Shown: positions 16,801-24,486 of the stretch, in pieces
Numbering within the stretch: position 1 is the stretch's first letter
Layout: each line of letters starts with the position of its first letter
Assembly (NCBI GenBank): GCA_015903945.1
Contig: JABMDL010000011.1
Coordinates: 1-44,739 of the forward strand
Length of the DNA stretch: 44,739 nt
Source: Nitrospira sp.
GTDB taxonomy: Bacteria; Nitrospirota; Nitrospiria; Nitrospirales; Nitrospiraceae
Direction of reading: 5' to 3'
The notes under the pieces: generated by a model
Told to the model about the DNA's origin: nothing
Database searches by the model: none
What the model saw: the letters and a program-made list of their open reading frames with translations, nothing else
Translations under genes and position numbers: made by a program

Positions 16801-18805
16801 AACAACACCCCGTCCCATGCGGCAACTTGAACCCCTTCTCCTCGTCACAGCGAATCGCCGTTTGCATCCGCCCCGCCGTCCCTCCGCCTGCCTTCACCAC
16901 CACTTCACTGCTCGTAAACGGCTTCTTCAGAACCACATATCCGTACCACTGTCGCAGGCTGTCGCTCAAGACGATCAACCCCAGCACCGCCACCACGGCC
17001 ACCAGGACCGCGTCGAGATACAAGGCAAACGCCTGTCCCGCCGCCAGCGCCCCCGCCTTTTTCAAGAACATCCAGAACATTTCATACGAACCGGTCAGCG
17101 TGATTACCCCCACAAACAGCATCGGCACCGCCGTCACCCACAGATAGGGCGACTTCCACATCTTGATCAGCACCGTCGTCCCGATGCAGAGCGCCAGCGT
17201 GCCGAGCAGCTGATTCGCCGCGCCGAACATCGGCCAGATCGTCGAGATGCTCCCCGTCCCGATTAAATAACTCCAGGCCCCCACGACCACGCCGCTGCTG
17301 AGCAGCACGCCGGGCAGCCAATTGATCCGGCGGAAGGGCGTATAGACCCGCCCCGCCATTTCCTGGATCAGATAGCGCGCCACGCGCGTCCCCGTATCGA
17401 TCGTCGTCAGAATAAAGAGCGCCTCGAAGACCAGCGCGAATTGATACCAATAGGCCATCAACCCCGACATGCCGGGCAGCGCCGCGAAGATCGCGGCCAT
17501 CCCGACCGCCAACGACACGGCGCCACCGGGGCGTCCCGCCACGTCCACTTCGACCATCTGCGACAGCTCCGCGATGCGCGACGGCGCAAAACCCATCGCC
17601 GACAGCGTCTCCGCCGAAAGCGTGGTGTTGATTGCCAGATAATCGCCGGGAATCAGCACCGAGGCTGCGATCAACGCCATCACCCCGACGAAACTTTCCA
17701 AGAGCATCGCCGCATAGCCCACCACCGCCTGCGACTCCTGCTCGATCATCTTCGGCGTCGTACCGGACGACACCAGCGAGTGAAAGCCCGACACGGCTCC
17801 GCAGGCAATCGTAATGAAGAGAAAGGGGAAAAGCGTGCCGGGAATAATTGGGCCGCCACCGTCCGCGAAGGCCGTCACGCGCGGCATTTCAATGGTGGGC
17901 GCCATGAGGATTACTCCAAAGCCGAGCAGAAACACCACGCCCAGTTTCATAAACGTGCTCAAATAGCCGCGCGGCACCAGGAGCATCCAGCCCGGCAGCA
18001 CTGAAGCCAGAAACCCGTAGCCGGCCAGCAACCACACCAATGCCGTCCGGTCGAACTCAAACAACCAGGCATAGGACGACTGCGCGACGACACGACCAAA
18101 TAACACCGCGGCAATCAACAGGATCACGCCGAGAATCGACACTTCCATCACCGCGCCGGGACGGAACTTTTGGAGATAAAATCCCATGACCAGCCCGATG
18201 GGGATCGTCATCGCAATTGTGAATGTCCCCCAAGCGTTGTGGTACAACGCGTTCACCACCGCGAAGCCGAGCCCCGCCAACGCTACGACCACGATGAACA
18301 AGACGGCGACGGCAGTGGCCGTCCCTGTAACAGATCCGAGTTCGTCATGCGCGATCTCAGGCAACGAGCGTCCGTTGCGCCGCATCGAAGCCACTAAGAT
18401 GATGAAGTCCTGCACCGCCCCGGCCAACACCGCGCCGATCACCAACCAAAGAAACCCGGGCATGAATCCGAACTGCGCCGCCAGCACCGGTCCGAGCAAG
18501 GGACCGGCTCCAGCAATCGCCGCGAAGTGATGACCGAACAGCACAACCTTGTTGGTGGGATGAAAATTAACCCCATCGTTTAACCGGACAGCGGGCGTGA
18601 CGTGCTGATTATTGAGTTCAACGACCTGCCTGGCGATCCAGCGGCCATAAAACCGGTAGGCCAATGTGTAGATACACCCCGCCGCCACCACCAGCCAGAG
18701 CCCATTTACTTTTTCATGAGGGTTGACAAACCCGACCACAAAGGCGAGCGCAACGGCACCAAGGATGGCAAGCAGGGCCCAGAGCAGATTCACCGCCGCT
18801 TTCAT
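16799..18805 (-). CDS. cstA: CstA family transporter (carbon starvation / peptide or pyruvate uptake)
   Basis: Inner-membrane protein of 668 residues with about 16-18 membrane segments. Characteristic blocks are NPTNKVVLFGHHFAAIAGAGPLLGP (landmark near residue 80), AGAVQDFIILVASMRRNGRSL, the ACGAVSGFHSLVSSGTTPKM loop and FEALFILTTIDTGTR. CstA and YjiY/BtsT relatives import peptides or pyruvate. The frame stays open to 19042, but that extension is low-complexity. I chose the ATG at 18805 because AGGAT lies 8 nt upstream and a membrane helix starts directly after it; ATG 18814 is an alternative. The C-terminus ends in a Gly/Cys-rich HGTGCC. Confidence 0.94.
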   Translation of the reverse strand: MKAAVNLLWALLAILGAVALAFVVGFVNPHEKVNGLWLVVAAGCIYTLAYRFYGRWIARQVVELNNQHVTPAVRLNDGVNFHPTNKVVLFGHHFAAIAGAGPLLGPVLAAQFGFMPGFLWLVIGAVLAGAVQDFIILVASMRRNGRSLPEIAHDELGSVTGTATAVAVLFIVVVALAGLGFAVVNALYHNAWGTFTIAMTIPIGLVMGFYLQKFRPGAVMEVSILGVILLIAAVLFGRVVAQSSYAWLFEFDRTALVWLLAGYGFLASVLPGWMLLVPRGYLSTFMKLGVVFLLGFGVILMAPTIEMPRVTAFADGGGPIIPGTLFPFLFITIACGAVSGFHSLVSSGTTPKMIEQESQAVVGYAAMLLESFVGVMALIAASVLIPGDYLAINTTLSAETLSAMGFAPSRIAELSQMVEVDVAGRPGGAVSLAVGMAAIFAALPGMSGLMAYWYQFALVFEALFILTTIDTGTRVARYLIQEMAGRVYTPFRRINWLPGVLLSSGVVVGAWSYLIGTGSISTIWPMFGAANQLLGTLALCIGTTVLIKMWKSPYLWVTAVPMLFVGVITLTGSYEMFWMFLKKAGALAAGQAFALYLDAVLVAVVAVLGLIVLSDSLRQWYGYVVLKKPFTSSEVVVKAGGGTAGRMQTAIRCDEEKGFKLPHGTGCC

Positions 18806-18837
18806 GCGCGGCATCCTATCATAGTCAGCCGACCAGA

Positions 18838-18915
18838 CAACCTTCCCTCTTGCCCCTTGTCCCTTGGGCCTTTGACCTTGTCCCTTGTTTCTTGTCCCCT
18901 TCCTCTCTCCACTGT
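18838..18915. repeat. Short-word repeat tract (CTTGTCCC-type)
   Basis: Words such as CTTGCCCCTTGTCCCTTGG and CCTTGTCCCTTG recur with small changes over about 75 bp. It lies between cstA and the decayed cstA copy and codes for nothing convincing. Similar word-like tracts with other words occur at several gene junctions in this window. Confidence 0.5.
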
Positions 18916-18984
18916 CGCCAGAGTCGTCATTTGGCATGCCATTTGACGACAGAGTCGACAACTGCAAGACAACCCAGTAAGGGT

Positions 18985-19063
18985 ATTGGTAGCCGCCTCT
19001 AAATAAAAGACCAGCCACCACAACCAAACCAATGCCATGCACTTTTTCGTGGGGATTGACGGC
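18985..19063 (-). pseudogene. Remnant of a second cstA 5' end
   Basis: Read on the minus strand, this piece encodes AVNPHEKVHGIGLVVVAGLLF, shown here as a 21-codon segment (19063-19001). It matches residues near the cstA N-terminus (FVNPHEKVNGLWLVVAAGCI) at about 13 of 21 positions, with GTCAA-CCC-GAAAAAGT also similar at DNA level. Similarity fades after it and no start codon or later CstA domains are present. It looks like the leftover of a tandem duplication of cstA, or of recombination upstream of it. Confidence 0.55.
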
Positions 19064-19077
19064 AGTACAAATCAGAT

Positions 19078-19106
19078 TTGCACTCAGGCCATGAGGCGAC
19101 TACGAT
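19078..19106 (+). promoter_or_regulatory. Possible promoter of the MazE-like/DUF433 pair
   Basis: TTGCAC (19078-19083) and TACGAT (19101-19106) are 17 bp apart, about 20 bp before the start codon at 19127. A good ribosome site, AGGAGG, lies between. Each hexamer matches the consensus only partly. Confidence 0.3.
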
Positions 19107-19126
19107 AGAGGGTCTCAGGAGGTCGC

Positions 19127-19321
19127 ATGAAAACGCAGATCATTCGACTTGGCAAGTCCCAAGGCATTTACCTCCCTCAAACATTGTTGAAGAAAGCACA
19201 ACTCAGAGGCGATGTCGAACTCCGGGCAGAGCCAGGGCGGATTGAGATTTCGAAGAACATGAAACCGCGACGCGGCTGGGCCGAAGCCGCCCGACTCATG
19301 CGTGCGGGGAGTAAGGGCTAG
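19127..19321 (+). CDS. MazE/AbrB-type antitoxin, shortened
   Basis: Predicted swapped-hairpin (AbrB/MazE) DNA-binding protein of 64 residues. The start MKTQIIRLGKSQGIYLPQ and VELRAEPGRIEI follow the family pattern, and RRGWAEAARLM is the usual beginning of the toxin-binding tail. Full-length relatives continue about 20 residues past this point with an acidic segment; here the protein ends in RAGSKG and a stop, so toxin binding is probably lost. AGGAGG lies 6 nt before the ATG. No MazF or PIN toxin follows; a DUF433 gene starts 7 nt later. Confidence 0.75.
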   Translation: MKTQIIRLGKSQGIYLPQTLLKKAQLRGDVELRAEPGRIEISKNMKPRRGWAEAARLMRAGSKG

Positions 19322-19328
19322 CAAAGCG

Positions 19329-19520
19329 ATGATAGATGAAAGAAGCTCTGTGGTTACTACATCTGCCGATGTGCTTGGAGGGACTCCGGTCTTTGTCGGC
19401 ACCCGTGTACCGGTTCAGACGCTGATCGAATATCTGGAGGGCGGTGACACAGTTGACGACTTTCTGGAAGGGTTTCCGACTGTCGCCCGAGAACAGGTAC
19501 TCACCTACCTTCACCGGTGA
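19329..19520 (+). CDS. DUF433 family protein (antitoxin-like)
   Basis: Protein of 63 residues with the DUF433 signature VLGGTPVFVGTRVPVQTLIEYLEGG followed by DFLEGFPTVAREQV, a small winged-helix-like fold (landmarks near residues 14-55). DUF433 genes usually precede a DUF5615 PIN-like toxin gene, and the pair is thought to be a toxin-antitoxin system. Here no such partner follows; the next sequence is the tail of a transposase. I chose the ATG at 19329, 7 nt after the preceding stop; an in-frame start at 19302 would overlap that gene. Confidence 0.8.
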   Translation: MIDERSSVVTTSADVLGGTPVFVGTRVPVQTLIEYLEGGDTVDDFLEGFPTVAREQVLTYLHR

Positions 19521-19709
19521 TCTGATCCGATAGCCAACACAGAGGTGGCTCTGCTTGGTTGGACAGTTTCTGCCAGTTTATAAGTGGTGTCTGGCGGTAT
19601 GCGCCTACGCGGCCGTGGGCTGTGCAGGCACGTGCTTCCAGTACACGCCATCGGGCGTGCGCCCGTCAAGCGCGCGATGCGGCCTGATCTGATTGTAGAA
19701 GGTCAGGTA
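19521..19709 (-). mobile_element. Right-end remnant of an insertion sequence (DDE transposase tail)
   Basis: On the minus strand 19709-19605 encodes the last 34 residues of an integrase-core transposase, with YNQIRPHRALDGRTPDGVYW, the typical C-terminal end of IS3-like OrfB proteins. Downstream of its stop are about 80 bp of non-coding sequence containing CACTTATAAACTGGCAGAA and CTGTCCAACCAAGC, probably the right end of the element. The left part is missing and the piece is joined directly to a truncated doc gene. The exact family is uncertain. Confidence 0.65.
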
Positions 19710-19860
19710 GCAGATAGTGCCCACCAAACCCAGTCTGAGGAGCGGCAACTGCAGACTCCAGCAACCCATTGTCACGGACTCCTGGTGTCCCACCATACCG
19801 TTCGATTTCGTCACGGTGAATCTCCAGCACTTCCTCCAAAGTGAGAAACAGCGGCTCCAC
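19699..19860 (-). pseudogene. doc: Truncated Doc (Fic-fold) toxin gene
   Basis: The GTG at 19860, 3 nt after the antitoxin stop, opens a frame with EPLFLTLEEVLEIHRDEIER, GGTPGVRDNGLLESAVAAPQ and GGHYLLPDL, the N-terminal part of Doc toxins, which phosphorylate EF-Tu. The rest, including the HPFxDGNKR active-site motif, is missing. At about 19700-19710 the sequence switches to the tail of a transposase; both readings share TACCTGACCTTC, so the break may have used that short homology. The frame continues as nonsense to 19666. The toxin should be dead. Confidence 0.75.
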
Positions 19861-19863
19861 AGC

Positions 19864-20091
19864 TTATTCCGCAAGCTTCTTCAAAGCCGGACCATATTGC
19901 CGGTTCACCTTGGCTAACGCCGCGCGGAATTTCTTCTGGCGGGCTGCATCCCGCTCCGGCGTGACGATGAGGCACTTGCCGTCGGTTTTGATATTGAGCG
20001 GCGTTTCGGCGTCGATTTCCAAAAGATCGAGTACCCCTCGATCGATCACGAGGGCCAGGCTGTTTCCGTGCTTGGTCAATTTCTTGATCAT
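19864..20091 (-). CDS. AbrB-type antitoxin of the broken Doc module
   Basis: Protein of 75 residues with the swapped-hairpin start MIKKLTKHGNSLALVIDRGV and a later charged helix ending in PALKKLAE, which would bind the toxin. The frame is open upstream, but GAGGAG lies 5 nt before the ATG at 20091, which fixes the start. The doc remnant follows after 3 nt. The antitoxin looks intact although its toxin is cut short. Confidence 0.8.
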   Translation of the reverse strand: MIKKLTKHGNSLALVIDRGVLDLLEIDAETPLNIKTDGKCLIVTPERDAARQKKFRAALAKVNRQYGPALKKLAE

Positions 20092-20258
20092 GAACTCCTC
20101 CTCGCTGGTACCACAATGTGCGTCCATCATATCACCATGTTCCGATGCGGTAAACCGGCCGGGGTAATCGGAAGGGCTGAGCATCCTCCCATGCGCTGGC
20201 TGATTCGGATCGCCTGCGAACGAAAGCGGGAGCGACTAGCATGTGGCGCGGACAAAGA

Positions 20259-20279
20259 GCTGATAGCCGATAGCTGATG
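20259..20279. repeat. Short-word repeat (GCTGATAGC-type)
   Basis: GCTGATAGCCGATAGCTGAT repeats the word GATAGC/CTGAT several times. It lies in the 214-bp gap between the Doc antitoxin and the YgiT-type gene, where I see no gene. The same words appear at 27831-27846. Confidence 0.4.
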
Positions 20280-20305
20280 CAGAGATGAGAAGGCTTGAGG
20301 AAAAC

Positions 20306-20587
20306 TCAGCTGGCGAGCTTGTGAAAGGAAATGCCGGTCATGTCGAGGTCTTTGCCGGCCCGAAACAGTTTCTCGACCGCATCGCTGATCTTGAGCGCTG
20401 TCACGCCGGGCACACTTCTCGTTCCGCAACGTCCACAGAGCATCGCGCTGACATTCTCCACGTCGGCATAAAACCCACCGCGCTCGAAATGCAAGGTGGT
20501 CCGCCCACGGCGCATGCCGGTTCCACACTCTGGACAGGCTTTAGTCGTTACCGCTTTCGCTTTTTTCGAATCTGACTTTTTAGCCAT
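20306..20587 (-). CDS. YgiT-type zinc finger protein (MqsA-like antitoxin)
   Basis: Protein of 93 residues: a Lys/Ala-rich start, then CPECG near residue 18 and CGRCG near residue 49, forming one zinc site (C-x2-C twice), with the ERGGFYADVENVSAMLC segment typical of YgiT/MqsA N-terminal domains. The tail is helical and lacks an obvious helix-turn-helix domain. It overlaps the end of the DUF4258 gene by 40 nt. Such pairs, DUF4258 first and YgiT finger second, are known as predicted toxin-antitoxin modules. The ATG at 20587 was chosen because the finger starts shortly after it; the longer upstream frame is the DUF4258 shadow. Confidence 0.8.
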   Translation of the reverse strand: MAKKSDSKKAKAVTTKACPECGTGMRRGRTTLHFERGGFYADVENVSAMLCGRCGTRSVPGVTALKISDAVEKLFRAGKDLDMTGISFHKLAS

Positions 20588-20856
20588 TGATCTCGCTGGG
20601 GGATATAGGTGGTAACAATATCTACCGATCTTCCCGCGCTGAAGTCTACCACAACGTGAATCGGGATCGCATCTGTGTTGTGCCCGTAGACCAGGCACCT
20701 TTGCGTGGTTGGATACCACTCAATGACTTTCCCAGTTCGAATGACATGGAGCATATCGGTTACGCTGATCCCGTCTTTAAATCCTTCGGTCAACGCATGG
20801 TCTGTGATATAAAAGTTTCCCTTCCGGATGCATGCCCTAATAGCCTCGATCTCCAT
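20548..20856 (-). CDS. DUF4258 protein, probable RelE-fold toxin
   Basis: Protein of 102 residues with the DUF4258 pattern: NFYITDHALTEGFKDGISV near residues 14-32, VIEWYPTTQRCLVYG and VVVDFSAGRSVDIVTTYIP, ending in a Lys/Arg tail. The family is predicted to share the RelE/MqsR fold and to cleave RNA. The histidine in TDHA is the conserved one. No ribosome site is seen; instead TTGACC-N17-TATCCT ends 8 nt before the ATG, so the mRNA is probably leaderless. The partner antitoxin gene overlaps its 3' end. Confidence 0.78.
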   Translation of the reverse strand: MEIEAIRACIRKGNFYITDHALTEGFKDGISVTDMLHVIRTGKVIEWYPTTQRCLVYGHNTDAIPIHVVVDFSAGRSVDIVTTYIPQRDQWLKSQIRKKRKR

Positions 20857-20864
20857 GGCGGCGC

Positions 20865-20893
20865 AGGATATCCAATCAGCCGAAAGCGGTCAA
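20865..20893 (-). promoter_or_regulatory. Leaderless-type promoter of the DUF4258/YgiT pair
   Basis: On the minus strand TTGACC (20893-20888) and TATCCT (20870-20865) are separated by 17 bp. Eight bases follow before the ATG, so transcription should begin at or next to the start codon. Confidence 0.55.
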
Positions 20894-21060
20894 ATAGTGA
20901 TCGCACAAGTACGCATTCATGCCCGTGCATGAGCCTGCCTCGTTAGTGAACGGAAGCCCCTTCAGGGGGGTTCCCAACAGGGCACTCACAAAAGCGCATT
21001 CCGCTTTGCGAATCGCTCTTCCCCTCTTAGACTTTCGCGTAGTCAGTTGTGGCAGACCTC

Positions 21061-23013
21061 ATGACGGAACAGCAGTTTGAACAACTCGTCCGCGAGCTGG
21101 AAGGGTACGCGAAGGCTCGTCCAGCCCGGTACAAGGTTAAGGTCGCTCTCCTCGCCTTCGCCGGCTACGCCTACGTGCTCGCGGTATTGGGCACCGTCAT
21201 TGCCCTGACCATCGGCTGTTTGATCCTGATCAAAGACGGCTCAGGCGGACACGCCCTGCTCTTGAAAGTGGGATTGGGCCTCGTCATTCTCGCCGCCGTG
21301 ATCGTTCGTGCGCTGTGGGTACGACTGGAACCTCCGACCGGTATCGAAATCCAGCGCGAGCACGCACCGCGCCTCTTTCTTGTGATCGACAAGATCCGGA
21401 ACGCCCTCGGCACACCGGCCTTTCATCACGTGCTGATGGTGAACGAGCTGAACGCCGCCGTGGTGCAGATCCCTCGCCTCGGTATCCTAGGCTGGCAACG
21501 CAATTACTTGCTGCTGGGCCTGCCGCTCCTGCTCACAGTTACCCCGGCGCAGTTTCGCGCGGTGCTGGCGCACGAGTTCGGCCATCTTGGGGGACAACAC
21601 GGCCGCTTCTTTACCTGGATCTATCGAGCCCGCGTGACCTGGGCGCAGCTGCTCCAGGAAATGACCGCGCGCAAACATTGGGCGTCGTTCGTCTTCACGA
21701 AGTTCCTGGCGTGGTACGCGCCGTTCTTCAATGCCTACTCGTTCGTCATGGCGCGCGAGCAGGAATACGAAGCCGATCGGAACGCCGCGCGACTTGTCGG
21801 TCCGCACTGCATGAAGGACACGCTCGCGTCGCTGGCCGTCGTGGGACGCTTGCTCGAGGAGTCGTTCTGGCCGTCGCTCGACCGACGAAACAAAGAGACC
21901 GCTACACCGCCAGAAACCTACTTGCGTGATTTGGCCGGCACGATTCAGGTGCCGGCGCACCGGGAACGGGCCCAGGCCTTTTTCGGCGAAGCGATGCACG
22001 AACAAACCGGCTACACCGATACACACCCTTCGTTAGCCGATCGGTTGGCGGCGCTGGATAAGGTCCCGGCGAAGAAAGGCGCACCGCCAGCTTCCACATC
22101 GATCCCGCAATTACTGGGATTGCATGAAGACTCAGCAGCCCGATACTACTTGGGCCAGAACTGTGACGAACTCTGCAACCAACTGAACCGTGAATGGGCC
22201 GAGCAGACTACAGACGCCTGGAAGCAGAAATACGACGAGAACCAGGCTGCTCAGGCCCGAATGGCCAAGCTGAAGGGCGAGTTGGCCGCCGGCACGCTGA
22301 CCGACGACGAGCTGTGGGAATACGCAACGACGGTCGAACTGCTCGATGGAGGCGAAGCCGCGATTCCCCTGTTTCGCCAATTGTTGAACCGATCACCCAA
22401 CCATGTGAGCGCCAATTTCGCGCTCGGCCGACTGCTCTTGGCACATGGCGATCGGACAGGATTGGAGCGGCTTGAACAGGCCGTGGCGAAGGATCAGGAG
22501 GCGTTTCTCTCGGCTGCGTCGCTGGCGGAAGAGTTTCTCGTCCGCACCGGGCAACACGAGGAAGCCGCCGGCTATCGCGAACGGGTCATAGAGCGCCGCG
22601 AGTTGCTCTCACGGGCAGAAGAGGAACGGCAGTGGATCACACCCTATGACGTGTTCCTCCCGCACGACCTGTCCCGTGACGCAGCCCGGGCTCTCGCGAA
22701 CGCACTCTCTGCCCTCGAAGAAATCGGAGAAGCCTATCTCGTGCGAAAACAGGTGCGGGTGATGCCGGAGGTCCCGGCTTACGTGCTCATCGTCATACCT
22801 TCATATCGCTGGTATGAGTGGCGCGAGGAGGAGAAGAACGAGCGCCTGCTCACGCGACTGTCTCAAGAGATCACGCTCCCGAGCAACACCTCTATCGTCG
22901 TGCTCGGGTCACAGATCAAGCGCCAGTGGAAGAAGAAGGCCCTGAGGCTTATCCCCGCCCTGAGGCTCACCCCCAGGTCAACCGACGAGGCATCCGAGCA
23001 GGCCGCTGCGTAG
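21061..23013 (+). CDS. M48 family membrane metallopeptidase with TPR-like C-terminal part
   Basis: Zinc protease of about 650 residues. Two membrane helices lie near residues 27-85. The catalytic HEFGH motif is at about 171-175, and the third ligand comes from EYEADRNAA near 242, the pattern of M48 (HtpX/Ste24-like) peptidases. After residue 330 the protein is soluble and helical, with LFRQLLNRSPNHVSANFALGRLLLAHGD as a clear TPR-like unit (landmark near 450). M48 enzymes act in membrane protein quality control. A GTG at 21049 would add four residues; neither start has a good ribosome site. It stands alone between the toxin-antitoxin genes and a PilZ gene. Confidence 0.88.
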   Translation: MTEQQFEQLVRELEGYAKARPARYKVKVALLAFAGYAYVLAVLGTVIALTIGCLILIKDGSGGHALLLKVGLGLVILAAVIVRALWVRLEPPTGIEIQREHAPRLFLVIDKIRNALGTPAFHHVLMVNELNAAVVQIPRLGILGWQRNYLLLGLPLLLTVTPAQFRAVLAHEFGHLGGQHGRFFTWIYRARVTWAQLLQEMTARKHWASFVFTKFLAWYAPFFNAYSFVMAREQEYEADRNAARLVGPHCMKDTLASLAVVGRLLEESFWPSLDRRNKETATPPETYLRDLAGTIQVPAHRERAQAFFGEAMHEQTGYTDTHPSLADRLAALDKVPAKKGAPPASTSIPQLLGLHEDSAARYYLGQNCDELCNQLNREWAEQTTDAWKQKYDENQAAQARMAKLKGELAAGTLTDDELWEYATTVELLDGGEAAIPLFRQLLNRSPNHVSANFALGRLLLAHGDRTGLERLEQAVAKDQEAFLSAASLAEEFLVRTGQHEEAAGYRERVIERRELLSRAEEERQWITPYDVFLPHDLSRDAARALANALSALEEIGEAYLVRKQVRVMPEVPAYVLIVIPSYRWYEWREEEKNERLLTRLSQEITLPSNTSIVVLGSQIKRQWKKKALRLIPALRLTPRSTDEASEQAAA

Positions 23014-23070
23014 CACGTCAGTTACGGTGTCAGCGAATCGTTCCCTCTTTCCTCCCCCACGAAAGAGGGA

Positions 23071-23100
23071 TTCATCCACTCAGGCCGGCTCGCGTAGACT
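23071..23100 (+). promoter_or_regulatory. Candidate leaderless-type promoter of the PilZ gene
   Basis: TTCATC (23071-23076) and TAGACT (23095-23100) are 18 bp apart, with 8 bases to the ATG at 23109 and no ribosome site between. The -35 is poor; the -10 matches 4 of 6. Confidence 0.35.
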
Positions 23101-23108
23101 GCCCCACC

Positions 23109-23486
23109 ATGGAACCGGTCCGCCCATACCAGCGCGAGCACTACCGTGTGCCGCTTTCCGTCACATATCCAGTGATGTTTTCCGATACCGCGAACATTCG
23201 CGAGGGGCAGGTAACGAATCTCTCGGTGTTCGGCTGCACGATCGAATGCACAGGTGCCGTCCCGGACAACACTACACTACTCGTGCGGCTGCTTCTGCCT
23301 GACCAGAAAGAATCGCTCGCCATCGAACAGGCGGAAGTCCGGTGGGTGAAGGGCAACCGGGTGGGGCTGCGATTCGGCAAGCTGGAGCGAACGGCGGATC
23401 TCCGCTTGCACATGTTCGTGTGGAGTCGCCTGCTCGATCGGCTTCAGGATCTCACGCAGGAGGGCGCTGTTCTCCCCTATTCTTGA
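23109..23486 (+). CDS. PilZ domain protein
   Basis: Single-domain protein of 125 residues. The N-terminal REHYR supplies the arginine motif (R-x3-R) of PilZ, and NLSVFGCTIE near residue 37 the second, [DN]-x-S-x2-G motif, so cyclic di-GMP binding is likely. The rest alternates beta strands, with VRWVKGNRVGLRFGKLE typical of the barrel, then a C-terminal helix. The frame is open upstream into the peptidase gene, but the ATG at 23109 precedes the motif directly. Its last 10 bases overlap the 3' end of the convergent membrane protein gene. Confidence 0.85.
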   Translation: MEPVRPYQREHYRVPLSVTYPVMFSDTANIREGQVTNLSVFGCTIECTGAVPDNTTLLVRLLLPDQKESLAIEQAEVRWVKGNRVGLRFGKLERTADLRLHMFVWSRLLDRLQDLTQEGAVLPYS

Positions 23487-24472
23487 TCGTCCTGCCGCAC
23501 CACGCCTTTGCCCACCGTCGCCAAACACAGCAATCCGATCCCAATCCAGACGAGCTCGCGAAACCGGCGCAGCAGAGCGAACGTCAAGCCGGTGACGTCA
23601 CTGTAGCCGAAGGCCTGGAGGAGCAAGACATTGCCTCCGTCTTGGGCCCCCAAACTACCAGGGATAAAGAAGCTTCCTCCCTTGATGAAGACGGCGAGGG
23701 CGCCAATGGAGAAGGCCGACAAGAGGCTGGTCGGTCCGCCGAGAAATTGCAGGATGATGAAGACCTCTATTGATTCGGCCATCCAGCCGAAGAAATACAC
23801 GACGATGGAGCCATAGAAAGCTCGTTGATGGTGACTGTAGTAATTCTGAATCGTCCGGTCGATCGAGAGCAGGTGCGCTTCCTGTGATTCTAGAAACCCG
23901 ATTCTCAGCCTCAGTTTCCGGACCAGACTCAGGATCGAGGCGAACAACCCCCGCCGCTGGATGAACACAAACCCGGCGATTGAACACACCAATACCCCCA
24001 CACTCAAGAGGGCGGCCGTGACCGTTTGTCCCGCCGAGTTTCCCGTACCCAGAATCAAAAACCCTAGGGCAATCCCGACGAGGATATAGAACACCTCGGC
24101 AAGAGTCATGGTGGTCTTCGCGATGACGACGGACGCGGCCCCCTCCGCTATCGGGACGTTGTATTTCTTGAGGAGATAGGCTTTAAGCGGCTCGCCACCC
24201 AAATAGGCCGTCGGCGTCGTCATGTTCACGACTTCACCCGCGGTTCGGATGGCCATCAGCCGCCAAAAGGGGACCGCTCGCGCGGACTGGCCCAGCACGA
24301 CCTTCCAACCATAGGCTTCGATGGCGTACATGACAAAGGAGGGAATCAGGATGGCCACCAGCGCGAGCGGCCCCAGCCGGGCGGCGGCCTCGTAGATCTT
24401 GTCGGGGCCGATATGCCAGACGAGGAGACCGAGGACGGTCAGACCGAGAGTGAGTAGGAAATAGCGAAGCAC
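23477..24472 (-). CDS. UPF0104 / lysylphosphatidylglycerol synthase-type membrane protein (flippase-like)
   Basis: Integral membrane protein of 331 residues with about eight helices. Landmarks are IRTAGEVVNMTTPTAYLGGEPLKAYLL near residue 75, VVIAKTTMTLAEVFYIL and the C-terminal FFIPGSLGAQDGGNVLLLQAFG, all typical of the UPF0104 family (MprF membrane domain, AglD, HpnL). These are thought to move or modify lipids. It starts with GTG 14 nt after the CDP-alcohol phosphotransferase fusion, as the last gene of the phosphonate operon, which suggests that it flips or presents the phosphonolipid. That role is inference. Confidence 0.8.
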   Translation of the reverse strand: MLRYFLLTLGLTVLGLLVWHIGPDKIYEAAARLGPLALVAILIPSFVMYAIEAYGWKVVLGQSARAVPFWRLMAIRTAGEVVNMTTPTAYLGGEPLKAYLLKKYNVPIAEGAASVVIAKTTMTLAEVFYILVGIALGFLILGTGNSAGQTVTAALLSVGVLVCSIAGFVFIQRRGLFASILSLVRKLRLRIGFLESQEAHLLSIDRTIQNYYSHHQRAFYGSIVVYFFGWMAESIEVFIILQFLGGPTSLLSAFSIGALAVFIKGGSFFIPGSLGAQDGGNVLLLQAFGYSDVTGLTFALLRRFRELVWIGIGLLCLATVGKGVVRQDDQE

Positions 24473-24486
24473 GCGCGGTCAGCGAC

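Noticed and set aside
18819..19042. An N-terminal extension of CstA by about 79 residues
   Set aside because: It would read through the short-word tract and the decayed cstA copy. The ATG at 18805 has a suitable ribosome site and starts the usual CstA N-terminus.
19521..19604. A complete insertion sequence with two ends
   Set aside because: Only a transposase tail and one possible end are present; no matching inverted end is visible on the other side of the join.
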